Shown here in pieces: positions 1-10,900 of a stretch of DNA of 25,008 nucleotides (positions are counted from its first letter, which is position 1; each line of letters opens with the position of its first letter). The notes beneath the pieces are model-generated. The model worked only from the letters and a program-made list of their open reading frames with translations, did no database searches and had not been told where the DNA came from. The stretch is taken from contig RCAB01000606.1 in NCBI GenBank assembly GCA_003640385.1, positions 8,309 through 33,316 on the forward strand. The letters run 5' to 3'. This DNA is from Setaria digitata. Lineage: Eukaryota; Nematoda; Chromadorea; Rhabditida; Setariidae. Position numbers and translations under genes: made by a program.

Positions 1-1678
1 CACGCTTCACCTACCTATCCATCACTTACTGCTTTACCTGCCCACTAATTTTCCCCGTGCTTTTTGCTCGCAACCTTAATTATTCCCATTTTAGATGGCT
101 TATTAGAATTTTTTTCTTGTGTCTTATTCTAGCATTTATCATGTAAATATTAAACTGTATAGTATGAAACTGTTACATTTCTTGTTAACTTCGCTTCTTT
201 TCCTCTTTTCATCTTCAATGTCTTTTTACAATTCAACATCGAATCATTTTTGGTTTGGAATTTACGAAAAAAAAAGAGAAGAGAAAAAATCGGCGGAATT
301 CTTACTACTCTCTGTCTTCCTATTGATTATATGTTATGATTAGATAGAATAGATATCTCTTGAATGAGCCAAAAAGTAAAGCATCATTTAGGCTAAAAGA
401 AAGAAGGAAAAGTTTCTTTTTCTGAAGTTGTTGTTATTGATCGTTCGAGAAGTGACAATTTATCATTTAAGATTGAGTGAGACTGATAAAATGTGATCAG
501 CAAGTGGTTCAATTAACATTTAATACATTTTAGACAAGACTGGACAAAAAGTAGTAGTGTTATAATAAATCTTTCATAATTAATCCAATTATATTAGGAT
601 ATTGATTTTGATTGGAAGAAAAAAAGTTTCAAAAATCATCACTAAATAAGAGTGTAATTCAAAAATAAACTTTTTACAGTTTTTTTTTTTTTTTTTTCAT
701 CAAATAATCTGTTGAGTATAACTATCCTCAACTATTACTATTCGTTGCTGATTTTAAAGAAAAAAAAATCCTTCAATGAATTGTCAAATTTATATGCAAT
801 CCCAGGAACTTTCTCTCTCTCTCTCTCTCTCTTTCTGTAGGAAAAGAGAAAAAGAAAGGACAAAGAGCGCAGCCAGAGGAGAGAAAGGAAGAGGATAAGA
901 AAGGTTGTTGTATTTTGTACTGTGTAGGATAGATGCGATGCTGCTGTATATAAGTTGTTTATTTTCCAATGAAGTACGTTGCTCTAGCAAAAGAGAGAGA
1001 GAGAGAGAGGAGAGGGAGAGAGAGAGGTTTTTGTTGTAAAGTTTTATGTTTCGAAAAGTTTAGCAAGAAGCGATAGAAGGATAAAATTAGCTATGTAATT
1101 TATGAATTTATTTTTGGTGTAATGTTTGTTTGTTTTTTTTTTTCTTTGAAATTTCAATTTTTTTTCCGACCATTTTGGCTTCGATAGGAGCTATTTTAGG
1201 ATTCGTTTAGGCTTTAGAACTTTTTTTTTTTTTGCAGCATGAGAAAGAGAGAGAGAGGGGGAAAGAGAAAGATGAAGAATTTGTGTAGAGAGAAAAAAGA
1301 AAAAGAGAAGGAGGAAGAGAGAGAGGGAGGAGAAAAAAAAAGTGAAAGAAATGAGAAAGAATAGGAATTGAAGATGAGAAACAGTTAATAGATAGTATAT
1401 GATGATGCTAATGATAATAAAATAATAGTCTTTTTATTTTAATATTTGAAAAAAAAAAAAAAAAAATTTCTGTAAAATTGTTCTTTTAAACTGAAATCTC
1501 TTTCATAATTCATTAATTTTGATATTCATGAAAGAAAAAGAAAAAGAAATGAAAGATTTGTCTTGCCTCCTTACAATTCAATTCTTTTTTTTTTTTTATT
1601 AGTTTCTAAAAGGTTACGGGCATTTTCTGAGAGAAATGAAAACTGCGAAATTATTGTTTGTTTAAATTAAACGAATTA

Positions 1679-1711
<33 letters not shown>

Positions 1712-1919
1712 AAAGGAAATTAAAAAGAAAGAATTTTTTCTTTTGTTTAGTTAAAGACAAAAAAAAAAAAAAACTAAGATCTGTAAATAAATAAATACAT
1801 GTTTATGAAGAGATTTTTTTTTCTTTTCCTTCACTGATGAAATTAATTAGAAATAATCAAATTTGAATTAATAGTAAAAGAATATAATATGATAGAACGA
1901 TTGTATATATAACTGCTAC
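1..1919. other. Low-complexity flank without a supportable gene
   Basis: AT-rich sequence with a TC run (812-834), GA-rich blocks (about 991-1027 and 1245-1330) and a 30-base poly-A (1680-1709). Short open frames here encode low-complexity Ser/Leu/Phe or Arg/Glu strings and lack splice-supported structure. Confidence 0.6.
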
Positions 1920-1939
1920 ACATATATGTATATATATAT

Positions 1940-1985
1940 AATTTCCGGTAACTATATATACATATAGATATAGTTACCGGAAATT
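1940..1985. repeat. Perfect 18-bp inverted repeat (hairpin), 10-nt loop
   Basis: Left arm 1940-1957 (AATTTCCGGTAACTATAT) is the exact reverse complement of 1968-1985. The CCGG core is unusual in this AT-rich stretch. Confidence 0.9.
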
Positions 1986-2244
1986 GGAAGTTCTATTTGA
2001 ATTATTGAATGAGAATAAAAAGAAAGAAATTATATGTGTGCGTGTGTTTAAATTTAGAAAAGAGATGGAAAAGAAGGAAAGAAAGGAAGGAAATGATAAG
2101 ATAGTATGAATAAGTATTACATATACATATATATGTATATATATGAAAATGTGTAGGAAACATTTTGAAAAAGGAAAGAGAAGGAATGTTGTCGAGGAAA
2201 GAATAATTACAAGAATTAATTTTTAGATGATATAGGAAGTTTAA

Positions 2245-2246
<2 letters not shown>

Positions 2247-2277
<31 letters not shown>
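2247..2277. repeat. GA dinucleotide microsatellite
   Basis: About 15 uninterrupted GA units. Similar GA/TC tracts occur at 812-834 and around 991-1027. Confidence 0.95.
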
Positions 2278-2281
<4 letters not shown>

Positions 2282-2883
2282 GAATGAAGAAGTAGGAAGG
2301 AAAGGTGGTGTCGTTTTTGAGGTGAAGTGAAATGAAGATGAAATGCTTTACGGGAATTGAATGCAAACGTTCGCATGGAGCGGAAGTGATCGTTCGTTTT
2401 ATTCCATTAGTTTTTTTTTTTTTTTTTTTTTTTCATTTTTCTTTTTTTTCTTTCTTTTGTAATAATAAAATGATGATGACAATAATATATACATAGAATT
2501 TATTTCTTTTTTTTTTTTTTTTTCTGAAAATAATTGAAAATAAATGTGATAATGATGAAGGAATATTAATTTATTATTGTTGATAAAATTAATTATTTAT
2601 CATTGAAAGAAGTTGCTAGAGTGAGTGATAAATTGTAAAATTTTTTTTTTTGGTATTGGTAAATTGTTGAATGTTATTAATATAGATAGGTATGATAGTC
2701 AACAATAGGGACAAATATTTTTTATATTTATTTGATGGAAATTTATCTATAATTAGGAAGTATTAATTACGAATGATTTTTCACATTACTAAGTGTTGTT
2801 GATTTAATTAATTAAAAAAAAAGAAAAAGAAAAAGAAAGGAAGCATGGAATAGCAAAATTAGCAGAGATTTGAAGAAAAAGCA

Positions 2884-2940
2884 GTATATATATATATATA
2901 TATATATATATTTTATCATTCATTCTATAGAATGATAAAA
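2884..2940. repeat. TA microsatellite followed by an 11-bp hairpin
   Basis: TA run to 2911, then TTTTATCATTC (2911-2921) paired with GAATGATAAAA (2930-2940) across an 8-nt loop. Confidence 0.85.
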
Positions 2941-4685
2941 TTTAAAATATATATTTTATATAACGATGAAATAGAGTTGAATATTACTAGACATTGGAAG
3001 AAAATTTCAACTTCTCTATAAATATCATATCATAAATTATCTTTTTTTTTATACAAAAAAAAAAAGCTTTTAAGTTAAAATTAGAAAGAATAAATGATGA
3101 AAATAGGATGATAGTTGAAATGATAAATATATCTAATATTTTGATAGGAAAGCTTCTTTTATAATTGCTTCCTCTACTAATCCATCTATTTTCCCATTTT
3201 GTATTTTCGTAATTTTTTTTTCCTCCTGATTACAAAGCATTTAATTGCTACTTGATTCATTTATACGATAGCTACTAGCTCCATTTAGATTGCCTGATAG
3301 CTTTTGCCCCTCTCTAATACAATTCCTCTCTTTTCTATTTTCCATTTATAAGAAAAGGCTCCCACTTTTCCATCTCTATTCTCATTTATTATTCTTCCAT
3401 CTTTTGACTCTTTTTAATGATTTCCATTATTTGTTACGTATATTCTACTGCTAATTCCTACTATCGTTTCTTTAGTATCTATCTTTGTTCGCTTCTTCAG
3501 CTATACTTTCTCCATCTTGTTTGCTTATTCCTTTACATTATCCTTATTGGTTGGTGGTGTAGTGGTCATCATCATCGATGATGACCGATAGTTGATGGAC
3601 ATTATGGATGGAATGACTGACCAGCCGGATCGATGTATTACTGCGTGGACAAATATGGACGGATTGGGATAAATGGCTGGATGGGATTGATTAGTTGGTT
3701 CCACTAGTATGTGTACATATTCACCGGTTACTTTGCAATATTTCTTTTCTTTTATCTTTTTCTTCATTTTTATGTCATATAATTATGTATTGTTTGTTAA
3801 TATCTAAATTTGCATTTAAAAAAAATATGTTAAAGTTTTGGTATTGCTATTTATAGAATGTGTGTATTTCATTTTTTTTTTTTTTTTTGAAATTTTCTTT
3901 TTCTTGCTAACTACTGTATTTTAGAAATTGTTATTTGTATTGAAATGAAAAGAAATGCAATTAAGATGTTGTTTGGATTAATTTATTACAAGTATATTCA
4001 TGATTATATTCTAAAAATTTAGTCATAATGATGCAATTTTAGAGTGTAATGTTTGCGATGTTAGTAGAACTACTTTTAAACAATTCATTGAAATTGTTTG
4101 CCTGGAAATGCAAAGAAATTGATAGAAATGTTAGAATAGTGAAAGGAATGTGACAGCAGTTTTAATCACATTTGCTATCAGCAGCATTGCTTCCTTCCTG
4201 ATGCACTGTTGATATAGCAATTATTCAAACATATCGGACGAAATCGATGGTAACTTTTATTGATAATGTTAATTAGTATCACTTTCTAAGCTATTTGAAT
4301 TTGATAATTGCAGTGAATGCATTAGTGCGATGGAAATGAATTTCTTATTTCTAATTTCAATTACAAATACTTGCTGATTACGGAATATGCATGAAATCCC
4401 AAAATATTTAGATCCAAAAGGGAAGGATTTTTCTTCTTTTTTTTTTTTTTTTTCATTTTAATTACAAATCAATCATTCAATCTTGTATAATATTTTTTCT
4501 TTTTCACTCTTAATAAATTAGTATATTATTCATATGATAGCATTAATGATGTTTGTTTCATTTGAACTGGAAATAATATATCATTCAATCGTTGATTTTT
4601 AATCAAATACTGTACTGTGATGATGACGACGATGAATTGATATTATTATTCACAAAAAGAAAACGCAGAAGTGAATTTGTTTCAG

Positions 4686-4846
4686 ATAAGCTTTGTGATA
4701 TTTTGGAAGAAGCGTTTGTTTGGGGGGAAACCAGTGTTGTTCGGGCTGGCGATGTGTGCTTCTGTAAGCGGGAATGATTATCATCGGATAGCACGAGAGA
4801 ATCACTGGGTGATCCCTCATTATACTACAAGTTATCGTTCCCAGTA
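4686..4846 (+). other. Putative 5' UTR with trans-splice acceptor and uORF
   Basis: GC content rises sharply here compared with the AT-rich flank. A TTTGTTTCAG at 4676-4685 is a good nematode acceptor and could take a spliced leader. A uORF starts at ATG 4752 and runs 31 codons to TAA 4845-4847, which overlaps the main ATG (TAATG). A second uORF at 4774 has five codons. An internal GTAAGC at 4764 could pair with the CCCAG at 4844 as an 81-nt 5'UTR intron; alternatively that CCCAG could itself be the trans-splice site, leaving a 2-nt leader. Confidence 0.4.
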
Positions 4847-4936
4847 ATGATGTATTGGAAGCTAATAACAGCTGGAAGAACAGCACAATGGCTTTGGTGG
4901 TCTACACTAATATTCTTACTTCTCAGGGCTACACAG
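4847..4936 (+). CDS. clr-1: Exon 1: signal peptide
   Basis: Thirty codons, ending at CAG|GTTCTA in phase 0. The exon opens with tandem ATGATG, and the first ATG is taken as the start. It encodes a short polar, positively charged stretch (K5, R11), then the hydrophobic core [12 protein letters not shown], then RATQ, which fits a secretory signal cleaved near residue 30. No in-frame ATG lies in the open frame upstream, which supports this start. The second Met two codons in cannot be excluded. Confidence 0.75.
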
Positions 4937-7900
4937 GTTCTACTATTTTTTTTTTCTTTATTTTAGAAAAAAAAAAAAAAAAAGAAGAAAAACAAAAAGT
5001 ATGAAATGAATTGGATTTTCGGAGAAATAATTGATTAATAATGATGAAAATTTTTGTGACTACTGGATCAATAAAGTTAAATATATGTATATNTTCGGAG
5101 AAATAATTGATTAATGATGAAAATTTTTGTGACTACTGGATCAATAAAGTTAAATATATGTATATATAGATATATTTGTTTAAATATGTGTATATTTTTG
5201 CAGCAGTTTGGTATAAGACGAGGTTTGACAAACAGTGATAAGAGTAATGTCATGACTGATAAAAATATGTTGAATTTGGGGAATATTAGCGAAACACCTG
5301 TTAAACCACAGCCGAAAACACCTATTGAATTAAGTGAGTTTTTATTCATGTATCATATATTTTTTAAGAGTATTGAGCAGTCATCGTTCGCTTCAAAAAT
5401 TAAATCAATTTGATTATCTATTTATTCGCTTAAATTTAATTGATAAATAATAATGTTACTAGAAATACTGTTGTAGAGATACCAGAATGTGAAGACTCGA
5501 TTAACGATTGTGCATATGGTGGCAAATGTGTTGCTGATCCAAATGGTTACAAATCGTGCCTTTGTCCAGCAAGTTGTCCAGCCTGTAAGTGCTTTCTTAA
5601 TCTTAATCAAATATATTAATGTAATAAATGGCCTATAATTACTAATAATTACATAGTTTTCCTGATGTTTATCTAGTTCATAAAGACATGCTCTATTCTC
5701 CGACTCGATGTGCAGTTTTTATAGTTAATGATTTCGCTATTTGTATTGTTTTGCGATTAATGAGATAGGTTACGCTCCATTTCCCTTTTCATATAAATGG
5801 TATTAGTTAGTGTCTTGAAGTTGACTGATGTTCACCAGGAACTCTGTATGTAGTCTTATCACCTGATTAGAATAAATATTGCTTAAATTACAGCTATTCC
5901 GGTGTCATGCCGTGCCGGTAAGCAGGATGATTATTGCATGTCGATGAGTGATGATTACAGGGATAAATATTTACTACCAGAACCTGCTTGCCATATGGTT
6001 TGTTATATTTTCTTTGTTCTAATTTTTTTTTTGCTTCAACTTTTTACTTTGTTGCTTTAGTTTAGCCAGCTTGTTGAATATTAGAAGTGAGGTTTGGTTT
6101 AAAAAAAAAAAAATGCGTTCCTGAATAAAAGTTAAAAAAGATTTTCATCAGTAAGGAATGGGTAAAAATTATTCTACGTAATTTTAGAGATTTTCAGGGT
6201 GTAATTTTAATTATCCAATTTCAATTATCATAGGTGTTGCCCTGTTCAGTTATATTAACTTTCGAAAATTCATATAACCATAAAAAGATAAGTGAGTGGA
6301 TTGAAACTTATGGAAAAAGACGAAAAATAAAGCCTTGTATTGCAGTTTTCCTCATATATTTTTTTTTTTTTTTGCAAAGTATTGCTCAGAGTCTCTTACA
6401 GATATTGATTTCCTTTCATTAATTTAGGAAATATTTGTTTTCTGCTTTCATTGTACTTTGAAAATTTAAGATCAAACCTACCCTTAATTATTTGCCCAAC
6501 AAACCACATTTCTCACCTTACCATATTAGCACGGTGTTGTCCTTGGATTTTGATGACTGTTGAATTGGTTAAAAAGTTGAATTCTACATTCCAGAGGAGT
6601 AAGTTCGTAAACGAAACTTGTTTTGTAAGAGTTGTGTTGATTGTGTTGTTTTTTTTTTCCCTTCACTGCTATTTAAAAGAAAAAAGTGAAATTGATCTTT
6701 TTTCGCGTTTTGTTGCTACTTGAAATTATTAATAAATATTTGAGTTATCTGATAAAGACATAATTCATCATTTTCTGATCTTAATCCAGAATTGCTTCTA
6801 GACGTTTGTTCTGATTTTCTCCATAATGTATCTTTCAATAAATTATTTTTACAACTGCATGATTATTTGTTGACTGCGAACAAATTTTTGACATTGAAAA
6901 TATTCTTTTCATCTTCACTTATAAAATCGTAATATTATTAGCATTAAAGGTCATTTGAAACATTGGAATTTATTTTAACGTCCGAAAAACTGCAAGCAAC
7001 TAACTAACTCTAACTACAAGCAACGAAAAGGAATTGAAAACATTTAATTTTGTTCAACAAATTTGCCATTAACCTCGATTAGTGGATTTCTTGAAAGTAA
7101 TTGAAGCAAACCATGGTCATTAAGTGAATGCGCTGGTTTAATACACTGTTAACTTCTTTCTTTCATCTCCATGTTAACATCATCTAGGTGGCTCATTGAT
7201 ATTTTTATCAAAAAAAAAAAAAAAGAGTAGTTGAAATGTGATAAAAGGAAAGCATTCATTGTTCTTTATGTAGGTATATGTATCTAAGTTACGCACAAAA
7301 TGCTAATTAATTAACAGCATTAATTGTGAGTTTTTTTTTNTATCAAAAAAAAAGAGTAGTTGAAATGTGATAAAAGGAAAGCATTCATTGTTCTTTATGT
7401 AGGTATATGTATCTAAGTTACGCACAAAATGCTAATTAATTAACAGCATTAATTGTGAGTTTTTTTTTCTGTCGGAATTAGTGAGGAATTTAAGAAAAGC
7501 AAATTTTAATTATTTCACTTTTTTCTTGGTCTACAATTTTTTGTTACAGGGAATTTGTGTTTGTCCGCCAATGTTCGATCCATGGAGACTAGAAGGTGCT
7601 ATCGAATTACTTCCTTTCAAATGCGACCGAAGTATGTTTGTTTTTCTCTTATCAGGTGGCAAATTTTTTTGGTTTTTATTTTGTTTTTTTTTTTTCTACT
7701 TTTTTTTAATTTTTAGTTATTCTTCATTCTTCAGCTTACATTTCTTCCATAAATATATCTTCTCATAGAAATAAATTCTTCCTAACATTCATGTAAGACC
7801 ACTTATGTAGGAATTTTTTTTTTTAAAAAAAGTAATTGCAGGAGAATTAATGGTACAGGGACGAGCACTTCCATCAGATTCGGTCTATCAGGGTACAGAT

Positions 7901-10900
7901 GCCAGTTTATTTTGTTGTATTAATATGGATCCGAGATCATTTATTGATGATGATGGGGTTTGTTTGCATTACCTTTTCATTGCTTAATTTCTAGAATACC
8001 GGAATTATTGCTGCAGCAATTTTATTTGGAAATTTTTGGCGTAGTTAGTGCTGTCTGGAAGGGAAACAGTGTGATGAGTGACTTTGTTCTTATGAGAACT
8101 GAAAATTTTCTGAAAACCAGTTTTTTAAACTAGATAATTAGCAGATGAGTAATATATTCGATTTCGATTACTTATTTGGAGTTTGGTTTTTGATGGCTGT
8201 TCATTCCTTAAACTGAAATCAATAATATTGTCTGTGGATTGTAAATTCTGAAGACTTACAAAGATTTTTGATTGATTAGGCAATCTTTGATTCTGTTATC
8301 GTCAAATAAGAGAGAAAAGGTAAAATTCGATTTTCAGGTGGACTTTATACAGAATTCATCAATCATACGTGAACCAACTAATACACCATACGATGAAATT
8401 TTCACTTACGGTATTGAACCACCACGTTGCTGGTCATTAGAAATAAAGAATGCACAGTATAGTGATAGCGGTACATACTTGTGTCACGTGAAAACAACCG
8501 GTAAACATGAAATCAATGCCAATCACACGATCAATTTTTTCGTTAAAGGTATTTCATCATTTATTTATCAATTGATTATGAAATCATTTTTGGTGCCATA
8601 TTTAAGTATATCCTACCCTGCTGTACAAACCCTAAAAGGAGAAATTTATTTTACTTCCTCAAAATGGATCATCATTTGTATAATTCAGCATTTATTTTGC
8701 TCTCCACATCTGATAATAGTTTTTAGAATAAATGCATAAATATAACTTCAACAGAATTTTTTTAATTTCCTGTTAGTTTTTTTCTCCTGCGATCTAATAT
8801 TGGTTGACTTCTCATAATTCTGAAATATATATATTTCAGAACTATATATGGTCAGTATATATATATATATAGTCAGTAAGTGAGAGAAGGTAGGGGGAAG
8901 CGAAAATTTTAGTTTTAAGGACACTTTAAAGGGCAATGTCCTTTTCTTCAAATATTGGAGCAGTTGCACATTAGTGGAAATCTTAAATGTCTTGGGGAGA
9001 TTACTGGTGAATATTGTTAATATCGTAAATTTTCTGTATAAAAATGTTTTTGGATTTCTTTGTTTCGCATTTATCAGCTTTAAAAATATTAGGAAAATAG
9101 TTTAAATATAGCTTGTCGTAGATTATGTTAATGTTCACGATGAAAATGTGGTAAAAAGGAAAAAGGAGGAAAATAAAATTTTTCTAACCGATAAAAATCA
9201 GTTTGATTGAGTTATTTCTTTTGTTTCACTTTCATAGTTATAGTTAGATGATGGTCAAAAACTTTTTGCCTATATTATATTAGAATTTCTGAAAAAAAAG
9301 TACGGATTATGGTGCGTTAGAGAGGGATTTTATCAAACTTTGGGAGTAGTCTGAAGGAAATCATCTCTTAAATATCCTAGATCAAGGTAGTCTTTCCACT
9401 CGCGAGCGTACATCCTTCAAGGTGAAATTCCTCGACTGGCTTGCTGAACGACGAAAAGCCAAGAAAGTAAAAGAGAAAAGTGAGTTAGTAGGTTTAGCAT
9501 GTAACGTTCAGTTTATAATGTGCTAGTTTACTACCTTTATCATGCATGCTTGTTGATTTTGTGAATTCTATTGAATGATTTTATATTCTCCAGGACGTCT
9601 CGATTTATAATAATTTTGTAATGATAATTTTTTTTTTTTTTTGGATAGCCATTTAGCAGTCGATATCTTCATTTTTTTTTTTCATTTTTTTTTTTCTAAG
9701 GAAAGTTACGTAGGAATATTTAAGAAAGGAAAATTATTTTATGAGGAAGTACAAGGCAATTGAAGAAATGTTACGTATTTTTTGTAGCGTATTAACGAAC
9801 TCTCATGCATTTTTAAATCTTCGATAATTTCCTTAGTTAAAATAATGCGTAAAATTTGCATAGTTCATTTGATTCTTCAGTCTGTTAAAAAACTTATATG
9901 GCTTCATCGTTCTTTAGGGTATATTATTTAGTAATTAATGAGATACTGCTGTCAGCATCTTTTTTTTTTTAAATTTCTTATTTAATTTAAAATATCATAC
10001 ATAATATAGATGAGGTTGCAATCTATCTTTCCAACTGGCTTATCATTCAGAGTATATTCATCGATCAGTGCTGGACTCTAATGTTAATATCAAATATTTA
10101 TAAAGTTGATGTTGATAGTGTTTCAGCAGTTGTTCAGAGTTTGCAGTTGCTATTTTGGAAATTGCTCCGAATTTGCTACTGGCAGCAAATTTCCGATCCT
10201 TTTTCCTTTTTTTTTAATTTTTTTTTTTGATGTGCTTATTGTCATTTGCATGCTGTAGTTTCTTCTTTTTTTTTTTGCGTTGCATGTATGCAAGCTCATC
10301 GTTTAATGAAATCATTTAGTTATCAATTTAATTATATACTTATTTTTAGCACCACGAATTATCCAAAATGTAACAGTGAAAACGAATGCAACTCATGCGG
10401 AAATTCGATGGGATGCTCAAGATGATGGGCCAATGTTAAAGATCGATTTCAAGTAGATATTTTGCTTTTCTTTTTTTTCTTTAGTTCCTTGTTTTAATGA
10501 ATGCGAAAGTATGAGATTTATGTATCAGCTGTTAAGTATTAATAAAATTCGATTTGACCAAGTACTTTATAGCAACAAGATATATCGATGTACTGTCAGA
10601 AGTTTCAAATGAAATTTGAAGATATTACTGCATGTGTAACATCTGATTTCAATAAAAACCAAAATGATAGTTAGACTTATTTAGATAGTATTGAAGATCA
10701 AAGCTAAAAAAATCTGCATTCTCTTTTTCTGCTATTTAAGATTGGTTCGACGGACAGATGGAGTGGAGGTATGGTCAGATATCAATGCAAAATCTGGTGT
10801 GGTCATTGGGGAATTGTTGCCTGCGACACCGTATACGTTGTTCATATCAGTTTTTGATGGCCAAAATGAGCCCTTTAAAATAACCGAGCATTTTACAACA

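Larger units (their letters stand above)
1920..4685. other. Upstream intergenic/promoter-side region
   Basis: Contains the hairpin at 1940-1985, a GA run (2247-2277), poly-T (2410-2433), a TA run (2884-2911) and a GGAT-rich patch (about 3590-3690). The 3160-3540 stretch is pyrimidine-rich. I see no exon with consistent splice edges; the phosphatase promoter presumably lies in the right half, but no motif is identifiable. Confidence 0.5.

Noticed and set aside
812..1330. Regularly spaced GA/TC tracts as a possible array or CRISPR-like structure
   Set aside because: They are simple dinucleotide microsatellites without conserved repeat-spacer organisation.
2002..2376. 124-codon minus-strand open frame
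   Set aside because: It is generated by GA and TA microsatellites read backwards, giving Ser-Leu and Tyr-Ile strings; no splice or homology signal.
4603..4886. Two minus-strand open frames opposite the 5'UTR and exon 1
   Set aside because: Antisense shadows of the plus-strand exon and leader; no splice signals and unlikely composition.
6233..6290. Exon-like island GTGTTGCCC...AAGATAA|GTGAGT in intron 4
   Set aside because: Good edges, but it goes from phase 0 to phase 1 while the next sure exon needs phase 0, so including it breaks the frame.
6428..6599. Open island ending AGGA|GTAAGT in intron 4
   Set aside because: Phase 1 to 1 does not fit the phase 0 neighbours; even chained with 6233-6290 a further exon would be needed that I cannot find.
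8272..8337. Upstream extension of exon 7 in the same open frame
   Set aside because: The acceptor TTTTCAG at 8337 keeps phase 0 and yields a normal Ig spacing; the TTAG at 8279 gives the wrong phase.
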